Shown here piece by piece: positions 30,223 to 42,050 of a stretch of DNA of 64,000 nucleotides; the stretch's first letter is position 1, and each line of letters starts with the position of its first letter. The DNA lies in assembly GCA_946965045.2 (NCBI GenBank), contig OX337228.1:1860001-1924000 (forward strand), given 5' to 3'. Under the pieces are notes generated by a model. That model was not told where the DNA came from and searched no databases. It worked only from the letters and a program-made list of their open reading frames with translations. The stretch is from Epithemia pelagica. Its lineage: Eukaryota; Bacillariophyta; Bacillariophyceae; Surirellales; Surirellaceae. Made by a program: the position numbers and the translations under genes.

Positions 30223-31978
30223 TTTCGGAATGGCAGGTAGTAGGCGATCGAAACAGTTTTGGCAAAACAGTTGTGTTCTTGTTGTTGTCGAGCACCTCTC
30301 TGTTCGTACAACGATTTGTTTGGGGGAAAGAGAGACAACAAAGATACAATAGACAAGATATACTCTTGTTTTCAATCCGCCAGTGTACAGCGAAATAAAA
30401 TGATGCAGGTTTGGGTTCACGCGTACCTGGATTTTTCTAGCGGTCGCTTGTCTTTCACACAAATACATACGGTTAAGTATCTCATAGTATCCGACGATAG
30501 AGCGTGGTCTGGGGGACTACGGCAAGACCAAATGCGCGTATGGGTGGCAGTAATAGGGAACGGATCGATCCAACGCGCTTGGTTTGGTCTTGCCAACTCG
30601 CGACCGATTCGTCGGATTGAAACGGGATTTTTAAGTGAGTATGCCTTGTGTGACTCAAAAGGAACTTCCATCGAGTCCCACCAAAACCAACGGAATCAGA
30701 GACAGATGCATGGGAGTGAGCGCGATGGGAGCAAGATACACAATACACAATGGACAATGGGCTCAGTGGACATGGGGCCCAGCGGCTGCAGCGACCAGTG
30801 GAGCATTGTGAGCCCCATGCAATCGCACTTTTGTGTTGACTGTTGCGACTTCCCACCATTCTATACCATGGAACATTTCTTTTCGACCAGGGATACTCCA
30901 GAGTACCTCAAGTCGGACGTACTTTACAAAGGAACGAAAGCCCGTCACCGATATCTGGAACAGGTTCTCTGCGGTGGCCAAGCAACAGTGGATATGGAAG
31001 AATTTTTCCAACAGCAATGCCGCAACAGGTCCGGCTCCAAAACCATTGATAACTCCAATTTTACAAACTGATTTCTCTTTCGTTCTACTAGACACTTCCA
31101 TACATTGGACTCAAGGATGACAATAAGACAAAGTACCAGTGGTACCAGTTGAGGAGAAGGTTTACTTTAGTCTCGTTGAGGAAAGCGCCATAGCCATCAA
31201 CCATAGCTCTACGGAGTACTCCTACTCCTCTAGTAGAGGAGTACATGGAAATGGAAAGCATCGCGGCTCACCGAATTTCGTGACGGTTCTGTTGTGGGTG
31301 GTAGTGTGGGTAGTGTTTGTTGGTCTTGGTTGTTTTGTTGAGTCGTGTCTTTCGTCGGTGCTCCAGCCCAAGAGAGAGCATCAACGGACTCCTTCCAAAA
31401 TGCGCAAGCCTTGCTTCGATCCGCCGTTGAAAAAGAATTTTTGTCGAGCCGGGAGCAAGTCGCGCGTGTATTGGAGTTAGGCCCCTGCGGGTATCCGTGC
31501 TTTTATCGTGACAGGCCGACGCCAACGGGGACGAGATCAATTATCAAAAATTCCACAGGCACTTCCAACGCCGACTCTCTCGAGGTGCGGCAATGCGTTC
31601 TACTACATGCTACTATTGTATAGAGGCCAAAGGCCCTTTTGCAAACAGACAGCCATTAGTATTAGTATTGCAGTGGAAGACGCCAACCCACGAAGCCGCC
31701 GCGACGGCATTGTCCTCAATCGTGTGATCAAACGACAAAATTGAACAGATATCTTTCGCTCTCTGCGACGACAAGAAGACAACGAAAACCAACCTTTTTG
31801 TTGTCATTTTTTTTCGTGTTTGATCCAACCAACAAGAACATCCATCGGTTCCTCTCATCCCCATTTTAGGTTTTGCATCCGTCCGTTGGCATCCTCCACA
31901 AAAGGCAGCGATTCCATCGCTCGATTTTTTCTACAATTCATAAACAGTTCCTACAAAAAACCAACACCATCAGTCATT
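30223..31978. other. Divergent intergenic region, no gene recognised
   Basis: About 1.75 kb lie between the minus-strand membrane protein and the plus-strand leishmanolysin-like gene. A 270-codon plus frame (30259-31071) starts at a TTG and partly covers the opposite gene's leader; I do not support it. The region includes the inverted repeat at 31217-31243. Confidence 0.45.
31217..31243. repeat. Inverted repeat of TACTCC type
   Basis: A perfect inverted repeat lies at 31223-31243 with arms TACTCCTCTA and TAGAGGAGTA around one base. It is preceded by TACTCCTA (31217-31224), and a GGAGTACTCC palindrome lies at 31213-31222. It closely resembles the repeat at 741-786. Confidence 0.65.
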
Positions 31979-34397
31979 ATGACACTGAGCATTGCTACGG
32001 CAGATCGGACCTGGGGCTGTCCCAAGTCTTTGTTACTCGTATGCTTGTGGTTGTCCATGAGCACTACGGCCGCAGATACAATTTCTTCAAAGGAGGACTC
32101 TTGGGAACGCATTCCAGTGGTGCGACGATTGTACGGAGGGGAGAATTCCCAAGTGCGTCAAAATGTCGCCGAATTGGAAGAACGCATGTACCGATATCAA
32201 ACGGGCTTGGCCCCCGATCCCCACCATGAGGTGCCCTATGAGTATCATCCCTACACCAATCAAGAACCACTCCATTCTCATCGACGACTGGAGGACACTA
32301 CCACGACGACCGATTTGTTTGACAATATTCGAATTCATTTTGAAACCGAGGCACTGGATAGTCTCCGCGACAGTACCAACGGTGCCAAGATTGACTGTAC
32401 GTTTCCCGTCTCGTCCTACAATATGTTGTGTAAGAGTAAGAGGGGTGAAGACTCATTCTGTTCCCCGCTTTTTATTGTTGTTGCATCACATTACAGGGAT
32501 TGAAAATGTTGTCTTGCCTCGAACACGCGACTTGTGGGAAAGGGCCTTGTCAGTGGTACCAGTTTCAGGTAATTTGCGAATTTCTTCCTTTGATTTGGAT
32601 CAAGGCCGATATTGCGGAGACACGGAATTCTCCAGTGTTTCCAGTACGTATATTAGCCAAGGCATACCGGGCAAGGATTTGATCTTGTTTGTCTCGGGCA
32701 GTCCTTCGACTCGCTTTTGTGCCTCTCGGACCTTGGCAGTGGCTGTGGCTTGCAACTTTGATCAATTTGATCGACCCACGGCCGGAGCCATTAATGTTTG
32801 TTTGGACAATATCGAAGTCAATGCCGATGGTAGCATTTCCGATGTGGTCACGGACGACTATGTCGATGTGTGCATTCATGAAGTGGGCCATGTTTTGGGA
32901 ATGTCGTCCAATTCCTATCGCTTTTTCTACGATCCCGATACTGGCAAGGCTCGAACCGGTCGTCCGTTTACAGCCCGATCGGTAACATGTGTGGATGGAA
33001 CACAACGGAGTCAAATTTTGCCCGGTGAGTCCACCATGCTCTTTGGTTCTCGACAGGATGGCACTCGATACGCTTCGATTGTGACAGACAAGGTAAGACA
33101 AATTGCGCGCAATCAATTTGATTGTCCGACCCTGGAAGGTGCGTCCTTGGAAAATCAACCGACGCGGACCGATTCCTGTACGGGTGATCACTGGGATGAA
33201 CGATTGTATTACCCCGAATCCATGTCGGGTGTCCTTTCTCCCACTACCAATATTTTGTCCAGCTTAACCTTGGCGCTCATGGAAGATTCCGGTTGGTACA
33301 AGGCCAATTATACGGTTACACGCATGTCGCCTTGGGGGTTGGGCGCCGGTTGTGACTTTGTGGAAAAAGAATGCTTGACTGCGGTGGCCGGAGGATCACC
33401 CACGATTCCTGACTATTCGAGAGGATTTTTTTGTGCCTCTGAAAACGACAAGGGTTGCTCGTCGGAGCATTCGCACAAAATGGCCTGTCAAGTGATCAAT
33501 TACTTGTTTGTGGTGGGTCAAGATGTCCCTGCGGAAAATCAATTCTTTTCCACCACCACCTTGGGAGGTCCGCGACAAGCGGACTATTGTCCCGTGTATG
33601 GAAACACGTATGGAAATCGCAAAGCCGAAGGCTTGGACTGCCGAATTTCCACCAATACTCCTTCCTTTCCCAATACCTACAATGAGGTCTATGGTCCCAA
33701 TTCCAAATGTGTCGTGTCGTCATCGGGCGAAGGCCGCTGTTACGAATCCTTTTGTGTCAAAAGTGATATGACATTTCAGTTCAATGTCGTCGGACGGTTT
33801 TATGTGTGCGAATACGATTTTGAAAAGAAATCAATTCCCTTGTCCGATGGTACGAGACCACATACCGTTACTTGTCCGCGCTTGTCGCAGGCTTGTCCAG
33901 ACTTGTTTTGTCCCTTCAATTGTGCCGGTCGGGGTATTTGCGACTATACCAACACGGAAAATGGCACGGTCCGCCCGGTATGCAAATGCTTTGATCCTAC
34001 GGATACCAGTGCAGCTTGCAGTGACAGTTTGATCCCCGACGGTGGCTTCTTGGACGATGCCGGTACCTTGTTGGACAATTTGGAAGAAAACTTTTTCGAT
34101 CCGCTTGTCGCCGTCTTTGTCGATCATTACGATTTGTGGACAACAGCCAGCTGGGCCTGGGCCATTGGCTTGGTGACGGTCGGGGTTATTCTGATTCTCT
34201 GTGTCTGCAGCTCCTTGTGTCCATCACCAACGAGGGGCAAGGGCAAGAGTGGAGCCCTGTCTCGTTCTCGCCCAGTCCAATACAGGGCGGTGCCAACACG
34301 GAGCAGTCGAGCACCACCCACACGCTCGTCGCGGGCGACAACTAGCTACAAACAACCTCGACGAGAGGAATCCTCGTCCCGACTCTACAATATTTAA
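31979..34397 (+). CDS. Leishmanolysin-like (peptidase M8) type I membrane metalloprotease, two exons
   Basis: ATG 31979 opens a signal peptide (SLLLVCLWLSMSTTAA). Exon 1 ends at 32429 or 32435 (two adjacent GTAAG donors, both in phase); exon 2 is 32497-34397 after TTACAG. The product is 783 or 785 residues. The catalytic zinc motif HEVGHVLGMSS is encoded at about 32878. The third ligand region DHWDERLYYPESM (about 33187) gives the distal His and the Met-turn typical of M8 (gp63/invadolysin). Many cysteines follow, including an EGF-like module (CPFNCAGRGICDY...CKC, about 33905-34020), then one membrane helix (AWAIGLVTVGVILILCV) and a basic cytosolic tail. It is likely a cell-surface or secretory-pathway zinc protease; the substrate is unknown. 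Confidence 0.9.
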
Positions 34398-34650
34398 TAG
34401 TTGCAGTAATAAGAGTGGGTGTACACCCACTTGTGTTGTCTGTTCTACTGTAAACACGCACTCATACCTTTTGTAGAAGTTTGGTCTATTTATACTCGCC
34501 TTTGACAAGAGTGCGATTGTGTCGTAGATCCGGAGTTCCGTGACGACACCAATCGCAGACGAAGCAAGAATGGAAGGAGTGCTCGTGAGCACCGCCCTTT
34601 GTTTCAGGGAATCATAGAAGTAACTGAAACCATGAGTCATCTCACCCAAA

Positions 34651-37600
34651 TCAAACGCTTGCCGTGGCTACCGCGGCTTTTTTCAAGTCCTCTTTCCCCT
34701 TTTCCGAGGACTCTTCTTGCGTGGAACTTGATTTGGTGGTGGATGTCTTGTCTTCGGGTACAACATGTTGCCCGCTTGTTTTGCTATCGCTTCCACTGTC
34801 GGTACGACCGCTGCTGCTCGGCGTATTGCTTTCGCTGCTACCACTCCCCTGGTTGCTTCCACCAGCCGCGCTTGCCGTACTCCCAGTAGTACCCCGACGA
34901 TGCGGACCCTTGTTGAAGAGGGTTTCCAGTAATTGAGGCGTAACGGACCCAATAGCTCCTTTGACTCCTGGTGCACGGTCGGTAAAGACACAGTGAAAAC
35001 ATCGTTTTTTCACATCTTCATCTCTCATTAGTGTAATGGTCATGAATAGTGTGGGACGGTCGGCAAACTTGACGCAGGGCAAGGTCATGGTTGAGTAGTC
35101 TTGCAGAGGTGTCGTTGTCTTTTTGGTCTTGGTTGGTTTGTCCTCTGCTTGAGCTGACTGTTCTTGCGCGTCTTCGTCCTCCCGAAGTGACGAGGCTACA
35201 AGCTCAAAGAGATTCGAAAGCATGGTCGGTTGCACCAAACTGAAAATAGTCAAGCGCTCTACATGGCTCCGGCGTAACCGAGTGACGCGAATGAACATTT
35301 CATTGTGCGCCAAGATTCTCCCGGTTGTGGTTGCAATCAATTGTGGAACATTGCTTTTTAAAAACACCTCTTGATAGTCCAGCTCAAAATTACGTTCCAG
35401 AGAAGTAGCATCTCGAACCATGGTGCCATTGTGAGACTTGGTCTTTTTGTGTCTCTTGGCCAAATCTTGTGGGTGTTGCTTTCGCTTGCGATGACCCAAA
35501 CTGCTACTCGTTGTGGTAGTAATAGTCTGAATGGCCATGCCTGACGGAGTATCCTCTCCGTCGCCGTGGTGACCTGTGGAGCTGTCATGACTGGTACGCT
35601 CTCGCGGGTCCGATGTCTCGGCAACCGCGGCATCCGAACACACTGTATTTTGGTTCGACGGATCTGCCACGGGTGTTTCTTTATTATTTTCGGCATCGGG
35701 GACAGCCGCGTCTTTGGTAGCGCCGGCTGTCATGGTGCGTTCGTCACTACCGGTGGACGAGCCTTTGGCGTACTTGTTGTGGTCCGTAATGTCGGAAACA
35801 CTCGACTTGTACCCAACGAATACATGAGGGCCTACTCCTTCTGTGCGTTGTTTCTTCCCGTATTCATCTTGATCTGCCGAAGACGAGTAGTCCTCCGAGT
35901 TTGTCTCGGGCTGTTGGGATGACGATAGTTTTCGTTTCTTGTTGTTCTTGTTGTTGTGCTCCGAACTTTGGCCCGATTCTTCAGTGGAACTGGCACCCAC
36001 TTCTCCACTCGCTCCATTTTTCTCATTCATGGCGGTGTCAGATGTCTTGTCATTTATCATGTCATGTTTGGCCGACTCTTGTTGTTGTTGTTGTTCCTGT
36101 TGCGGGGATGGGGGTGGCGGTGGATCCTTTTTGTTTCCATTCATGGAGCGTGAACTCGATGATACCGTCAAGCTGGAGGTGGTACTTTCCGGTTCCGAGG
36201 GATCTTGTTGGGCCATGGACTTTTCCTCCTCCAGTTTTCGTTGCTTGGCTTCCAAATCTTGTTTGGCTTGTTCGACGGCTGTTTCCTTGTCTTTGGTGGT
36301 CTTGACCAAGTGTTTGACATAATCGGAGCATCTGTACAAGGAGAACAAAAAAGAAACATTGGTGTGAGCGAAACCAGGCAACGAGTGACCAAAAACAGTG
36401 TCATTGAACGTTGAGTACGACACATACGAAGAGAGAGTGTGTAGTTTGCTCTTGATGCCGACTTTCCATCCCCCCTTTTCCATGCGAATCCGCAATTGTT
36501 CAATGAGTTCGGTAATTCGTTGGGCTCGTTTTTGTTCCTTGGCATTTTTGATCCGTTTACTTCCCACAGTATCATCACCATGCCGAGCATCGACGAGACG
36601 GGGCATGGGTCCCCGATGATGATGATGATTGTGGTGATGGTGATGATGAGTGTGGTGCCCCGTGTGATGGTGATGATGGGTTCCCGGTTGGCCTACAAAC
36701 ATGGGCAGGGGCAAACCTTCGGACGGAGGAATCAGGTTACTGCTGGCACCACCACCACTGCTATTGGGCGGTGTCACAGCTGCCGCCGATCGAGCAAAAT
36801 GGTAGCTGTTGTTGTCTTGCAACACGGGCAGTCCGTGAGCCCGTTGCGATTGGATAAAATTATGACGCAATTCAACTGGTGCATCAAACAACATGAACGG
36901 GGGAGGTTCTTCTTCCTCCTGGTTCTTCTTTTTGTTATTGCTGTTGCTGTTCTTCGCGCTCGTCTTTTTGTTGTTATTGTTCGCAGTACCCTTGCGCCCT
37001 CCTCCTGCTGGTTTGGAGGTGCGTGCTGGACCTTTGGTGGAGGATCGGGTCCTTCGACTTGTACTGCTACTTCCCGTACTATTACTAGTAGTCCCTGTAC
37101 GTTTCTTGGATGGAACACTGGCCGCAGCTGCACTTGTCGTGCTACTGCTACGTGTTGTGGGAGGTGGTGGTGGTGGTTTGAGAGATGTGGATTTCTCGTG
37201 TGGTGCTGCAGTGGAAGAAACAGCCATGAGGGGGGCTACCGTCATGGGATTGGATTCGGCCGGACGCAATGAAGTGGCAGTCGTGGTGGTTCCGGTTGCG
37301 GCGGCGACTGCTGCGGCGGCCGCCACGGATTCGAGCGTGGGCGGTACCACTGGTGTGCTCGTTGCATTGGTGGGAGACGAGCCAGTGCTCGTGGTTGTCA
37401 TTGTTGTTGTGGGAGCCGGGGCTGTCGTGGCATCCAGTACAGTCGTTGTGGTTGTTGTGGTCGGAGGAGCGGGCGGAAAACAAAAAAAGCTGGACAAATC
37501 GACGCCCGCTGCCAAGGCATTGAATGCCAAGGGTAACAAGACTGCACTATCCAAGGGTTGGGACGAGGATGGGGGCAAAAAGGTTGGAGGTGTTGTTGCT

Positions 37601-38532
37601 GCTGTTGTACCCAAGGGGGGTGGTGCCAACACGGGAGGAAAGGAGGTGGGGACATAGCCCAGAGGAGCGCTTGCGGCTGCGACTGCTGGATGTACGCCTA
37701 CCGTTGTTTCACCAGTACCCGTGACGGTGGTTTCAAATGGCGGCAAGGTCGTGGTGGTTGTTGTTGTTGTGGCTACGTTTGTCAGGACTTGGTCACTCGA
37801 GGGTAGTAGAGCTCCGCCTGCAGCAGTAGTAGTGCATGTCGTTGCCGTGGTCGTTGTGGCGGCATCTCCCACCAAGGCCGACGAGGACGAGGAGGACACG
37901 GCGTGTGGTGGGGGTGGCGATGGTGCCAACCCAGACAATCCGGCAGGGTGGTGGCTGCTGCTGCTACTGCTACTACTACTGCTGTGGCTACCCGTCACGG
38001 CCGGATACCGGACCGTTGTGGCGGCGGCAGCCGTCGTTGGTGGAGTCGTAGTAGTAGTAGTGGTAGCCAGCAAGAGGGCATCTTGTGCCTTGTCAAATTC
38101 ATCCCAGGCGGCATCTTCGGTTTCATCGGGGGCCACCACCGGTGACAAGCTTCCACTGTTGTTGGTACTGCTGCTATAATAGGTACTGTCCATGGCAGCC
38201 GCAGCGGCAGGAGAAGAAGAAGCGGTCAGGCCATGATGATGATGATCCATGGCAATTCTCGGTCGACCACCACCCCCACCCCCACTCAGGAGTTTGCTGC
38301 TGATGCTGTTGGTGGTGGTTGTAGTGGGCGGTGGTGGTGGTGGTTCCTCCTCTTCTTCCCAACAATCCAACAAGGCTGGATCAAAATTCGAATTGAGTGC
38401 CAATTGTTCAAATTCAGGATCGTCGTCCTCCTCTCGACCATTGTCTTGTTCCGTTTCATCCTCCTCGACACCTACTAGTTCATCATTGGATGCTGTGGCA
38501 TCCACTTGAGCCAACAGGTCGTCCTCATTCAT
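34651..38532 (-). CDS. bHLH-PAS transcription factor (diatom type)
   Basis: ATG 38532 to TGA 34651. One intron is inferred at 36332-36427 (GTATGTG...TTGTACAG, 96 bp), giving 1,261 residues. The intron is a multiple of three without stops, so the unspliced frame is open too. The N-terminal about 650 residues are low complexity (Thr, Ala, Ser, His runs). The bHLH (about 655-735) reads KNAKEQKRAQRITELIEQLR, GGWKVGIKSKLHTLSS and CSDYVKHLVKTTKDKE across the splice. A disordered linker follows, then a single PAS-like domain (about 1010-1150: YQEVFLKSNVPQLIATTTGR, ILAHNEMFIRVTRL, FHCVFTDR). The bHLH sequence resembles the diatom bHLH-PAS group that includes the rhythm regulator RITMO1; orthology is not shown. 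Nuclear DNA-binding dimer expected. The upstream intergenic region is unusually long. Confidence 0.87.
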   Translation of the reverse strand: MNEDDLLAQVDATASNDELVGVEEDETEQDNGREEDDDPEFEQLALNSNFDPALLDCWEEEEEPPPPPPTTTTTNSISSKLLSGGGGGGRPRIAMDHHHHGLTASSSPAAAAAMDSTYYSSSTNNSGSLSPVVAPDETEDAAWDEFDKAQDALLLATTTTTTTPPTTAAAATTVRYPAVTGSHSSSSSSSSSSHHPAGLSGLAPSPPPPHAVSSSSSSALVGDAATTTTATTCTTTAAGGALLPSSDQVLTNVATTTTTTTTLPPFETTVTGTGETTVGVHPAVAAASAPLGYVPTSFPPVLAPPPLGTTAATTPPTFLPPSSSQPLDSAVLLPLAFNALAAGVDLSSFFCFPPAPPTTTTTTTVLDATTAPAPTTTMTTTSTGSSPTNATSTPVVPPTLESVAAAAAVAAATGTTTTATSLRPAESNPMTVAPLMAVSSTAAPHEKSTSLKPPPPPPTTRSSSTTSAAAASVPSKKRTGTTSNSTGSSSTSRRTRSSTKGPARTSKPAGGGRKGTANNNNKKTSAKNSNSNNKKKNQEEEEPPPFMLFDAPVELRHNFIQSQRAHGLPVLQDNNSYHFARSAAAVTPPNSSGGGASSNLIPPSEGLPLPMFVGQPGTHHHHHTGHHTHHHHHHNHHHHRGPMPRLVDARHGDDTVGSKRIKNAKEQKRAQRITELIEQLRIRMEKGGWKVGIKSKLHTLSSYVSYSTFNDTVFGHSLPGFAHTNVSFLFSLYRCSDYVKHLVKTTKDKETAVEQAKQDLEAKQRKLEEEKSMAQQDPSEPESTTSSLTVSSSSRSMNGNKKDPPPPPSPQQEQQQQQESAKHDMINDKTSDTAMNEKNGASGEVGASSTEESGQSSEHNNKNNKKRKLSSSQQPETNSEDYSSSADQDEYGKKQRTEGVGPHVFVGYKSSVSDITDHNKYAKGSSTGSDERTMTAGATKDAAVPDAENNKETPVADPSNQNTVCSDAAVAETSDPRERTSHDSSTGHHGDGEDTPSGMAIQTITTTTSSSLGHRKRKQHPQDLAKRHKKTKSHNGTMVRDATSLERNFELDYQEVFLKSNVPQLIATTTGRILAHNEMFIRVTRLRRSHVERLTIFSLVQPTMLSNLFELVASSLREDEDAQEQSAQAEDKPTKTKKTTTPLQDYSTMTLPCVKFADRPTLFMTITLMRDEDVKKRCFHCVFTDRAPGVKGAIGSVTPQLLETLFNKGPHRRGTTGSTASAAGGSNQGSGSSESNTPSSSGRTDSGSDSKTSGQHVVPEDKTSTTKSSSTQEESSEKGKEDLKKAAVATASV

Positions 38533-41500
38533 GATATACTGTTGTTGTCGTTGTTGTTGTTGGTGGTGATGATGATGATGATGGGTGCGGACAGTGGGTT
38601 GTTACGCACAATGATTTCTCACTCTACGAAAAGCAAATGGGGAACCGGTTTCAATTATCTCGAGTGTTCTATACGCAATCAATGGAACGTGTACATGGCA
38701 TGCATGAGAACCAAGACGAAAACACACACAAATTATTCGAAGAGAGAGAGAGCAAAAGACTCTGTCCTGCTTACCAAAAGGTTGCTGTTGTTGTTGTTGA
38801 TGGTTGTGATTGTTCTGTTTCTTGATAAGAAAAGAGGCTTCATCATTTCTCTGCTGTTTGATGGATGGGTCTCTTGGTTTCTTCTCTTGGTGGTTGTTTG
38901 TTGATGGCTGCGCTCCTGCTGATGGATGGAGAATCACGGGAGACAATTGGCACCGTCGTGAAGAGCATCTGGAAAGCAGATGGGCGCAAAGAAAAAGTCA
39001 CGCACTTGGCCCGGCATTCATTCCTTTAGTATACACTAGAAGCCAGGATGATGATGGGTGTGTCTTCTTTGTGAAGATGCATCACCGCACCAGCTGGCCC
39101 TCTGCCATTGCGACGGCACTGTGACAGCACAGACAGCAGCTGCCAACAGTTAGGCCCGTCGAATGGAAATGAGAACTCGCGCCGGGCGGTCCGAAAGGTT
39201 CTCATCCATTTCGGTACTGACTGACTGTAGAAGTGTAGAGTAGGAAAAAAAAGAGAACCTCCAACATCTGCGAAGCCGTATGGTTCGGAATTGGCAGATC
39301 GTGTTCCAAAAAAAGCTGCCACCAACAACACACCGTTGTTTCTCAGCACGATCCAAGATCCAAGACGAACAATGTCTCTACTACTCGTACTTGTTGTGGT
39401 AGGAAGATCGTTGGATTGAATCTTCCTGCAGAAGAGAAGGTGGGTCATTCTTGTTGCCGATTATTGCGATTCTTGCTCCTCCTGCTGTTGCTTCATAATA
39501 ATATTATTACTGCAATCCGTTTGTTCGCCGGTTACAGATCCAGATGTAAAGCTCTGACGACTTTTTGCGGACTCGCAGATGCATGCAAACGACGAGGACA
39601 AAGGTAAAAGAAAAACTCCATCTGGTGGAGAGCGAATCCTTGGAACCTCTTGTTCTGGAGAGAGTGATGTGAGGCTCTGGTTTGGAGATACGGTTTTGGA
39701 TCCAAGAAGAACAAAAATAAGAAATACTCCTACTACAACCTACAACATGCAACTTGGATCATTCCACCTACGACAACATCATTATTGTAGGACAGCACCA
39801 CAAAGTATAGTAAGTAGTACACAAGAAGGAGGAAACCAATCTTGTCATACTCATTGTCATTTGTCATCATCATCATTGCATCATCTGGAAACCAGATGGT
39901 ACCAACAGTATTCCGAGAAGCAGGGTTCCAAAGTATAGGTAGGTAGCTGTGAAGTCATGCAAGTTTTTGAAATCCAAAAGGCTTTTGCCTCCTATAATAA
40001 TGTGTGCAGTGGGCAACCAAAAGGAGACAAAGAAGGAACGATCAAAGGTCCGTTTCCAAGTAGGTAGTCATAGTGCGAAATAGGATCCGAATGTAAAAAG
40101 GGGAAAACCATTGGAATCTCGAATCTTTGCCTGGGCCGTCTCAATCCCACCCTGTTTTGGACAATCACTGGCCATTCTTATTATTTTTTGCGCACTTGAT
40201 ATCGTCATTGTCTGGAATTTGCCTACCGGAACGCAACTACAAGTGAAAGAGAGAGAGAGCATGACATTATAGTTTCAACGGGGTCCAAAAGCGGCCCATG
40301 TTCTTGTCCCTAGCCATGACACGTTGGTTGCAGTGGTCCTGTGCGCGCGCATGGAAGACAGAAACTGGTTCTCTCCAACCAATCTAATAGCAAGGATCCT
40401 AGAACAAAGGTGACTTTTTCCCAGTAGAATGTATGGACGGTCGTCCAGTCGTTCGACTGTTTGGATGGGGATCAATCTTGTGTAAGGAGCGAGTCTTGGC
40501 ACAACCACCCTGGATGCGGAACACCACGCGAGTTACCAAGGACATGAATGTCTGTGTGTTGTAGGAAAAACGCCATGTTGGGGCATTTTCTCGAGAGACG
40601 GATGATCGGTGGCGAAGCTCGGAGCCGAGAAAACACAATTGTTTGCTTACGATATCGCTCGGTACGCGTTCCATGTCAAGGCATTTTGGTTTTCGTGTCT
40701 CGTCTCTGTTTGTGTAGGAAAATGTTGTGCGTGCATCCTAGGACAAACCGCCCTCTCAACGGGTTCCTCCATGCTCATGAAACTGTGTGCACTCTTGGAT
40801 GATGATAAATGATGGGGGTTGGAGACAATTCTCAAAAGACCCTCCACACAAAGACAATTGTCGAGTGTTCGATACAGGAAACAAACGAACGACGACACAA
40901 GAAGAAAACGACGGGCGCAGGGAATCGTGGAACTGCTTGGACATATCCTCCTCAACGCAGCCAATCAATCGTGTGCATTTGGAGATACGTCCTTGGATCT
41001 GTCTCTCCATTTCCAAACGCTTATGTCCTTTTGCAGGACGAGGCACCCGGCCACCATCCAACGCCATTTTCCCACTGCGTCTCCTCTTGTTCCAGTTCGC
41101 CTCTAGTTGACCGAGTTGTGGTCGCACCCATATGATACGCTCTGTTTTCCAGAGGTACTAATCTCAGCGTTCTCTCGTCTAGCAGAGATCTTGAGGACCA
41201 AGTCGGTATCACCCGCATTATCACTGTTGTCCAAATGCTTTCAAGAAAGAAACACTCTTATGCCCATACGAATCATCTCTTCTTTTGGTCCCCCCTGTCC
41301 TCCTCTCTCATATGGCTGTCGGTACGAGAAGACGACGAAAGAATGAGAGGAGAGCTCTCTGTGTATGTGTTGGTTGCGCGCCAATGCGCAATCGTATGGC
41401 TGCTCGCCCGGCGCATGGACGGATTTGGTTCCGTTGAATGGAATGGAGTTGTACAAAGTAGTTGGACATCGCCAAGGGTGCTCGCCAAGCATTTGTTGTC

Positions 41501-42050
41501 TTCGCCGGCGAACGACTATAGCCCTTTGAGCGCGTGGCCGACTGGACTCCGTTGTATTGAATAGTTGTCCTCGGACATTTCACGCGCGCAAGACCCACGC
41601 CCCCTCCGTCTCTGCCCCGTTTTGGGGTTTTGGTGGTGGATGCTGGCGAGACGGCGAGACGACGATTCACACCATCATTCGGACGATCGACTTGTCCCTG
41701 CCGCTGACTGCCACCTATCTCTCTCTCTCGTTTCTCTATGCATGTCGAGAGGAGAATCAAGACTGCTGTATCTGCTTCCTGAGCTGCTGTTGTTGTTGTT
41801 GTGGTAGTCCATTCCGAACGAGCTGCGCCACCATTGTCCATCTTCTCTCTTTGGAAGAGTGCGCTCCGTTTGTGTGACAACAACGAAAGACAACACACGT
41901 CTCGCCAAGAACCAAGCGCACGAACCATTCGACTGCGATCGCCGTCATTCTCTGTTTGGTACCAAACAAATACAACAACAACAAGTCATTTTATTTCTGT
42001 TTCCAGAGGTGTTCGTGTGACATCCCATTCCCACAATTTCCAACGACACA
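38533..42050. promoter_or_regulatory. 3.5-kb gene-poor divergent region
   Basis: This is the longest stretch without a supported gene, between the bHLH-PAS start (minus) and the giant-protein start (plus). It has triplet runs close to the bHLH-PAS start (38533-38585), TACTCGTA (39382-39389) and TACTCCTA (39725-39732). Frames such as 41308-41928 (minus, 206 codons) show no domain. It may contain long leaders, distal regulatory DNA or a non-coding transcript. Confidence 0.45.

Noticed and set aside
30259..31071. 270-codon plus-strand frame
   Set aside because: It starts at TTG, partly overlaps the leader of the opposite membrane-protein gene, and contains no recognisable domain; kept only as intergenic.
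36496..37657. Overlapping plus-strand frames (258 and 254 codons) opposite the bHLH-PAS gene
   Set aside because: Low-complexity antisense of Thr/Ser/Ala tracts; no domain.
41308..41928. 206-codon minus-strand frame in the long gene-poor region
   Set aside because: Composition looks random, no domain, no splice-supported extension.
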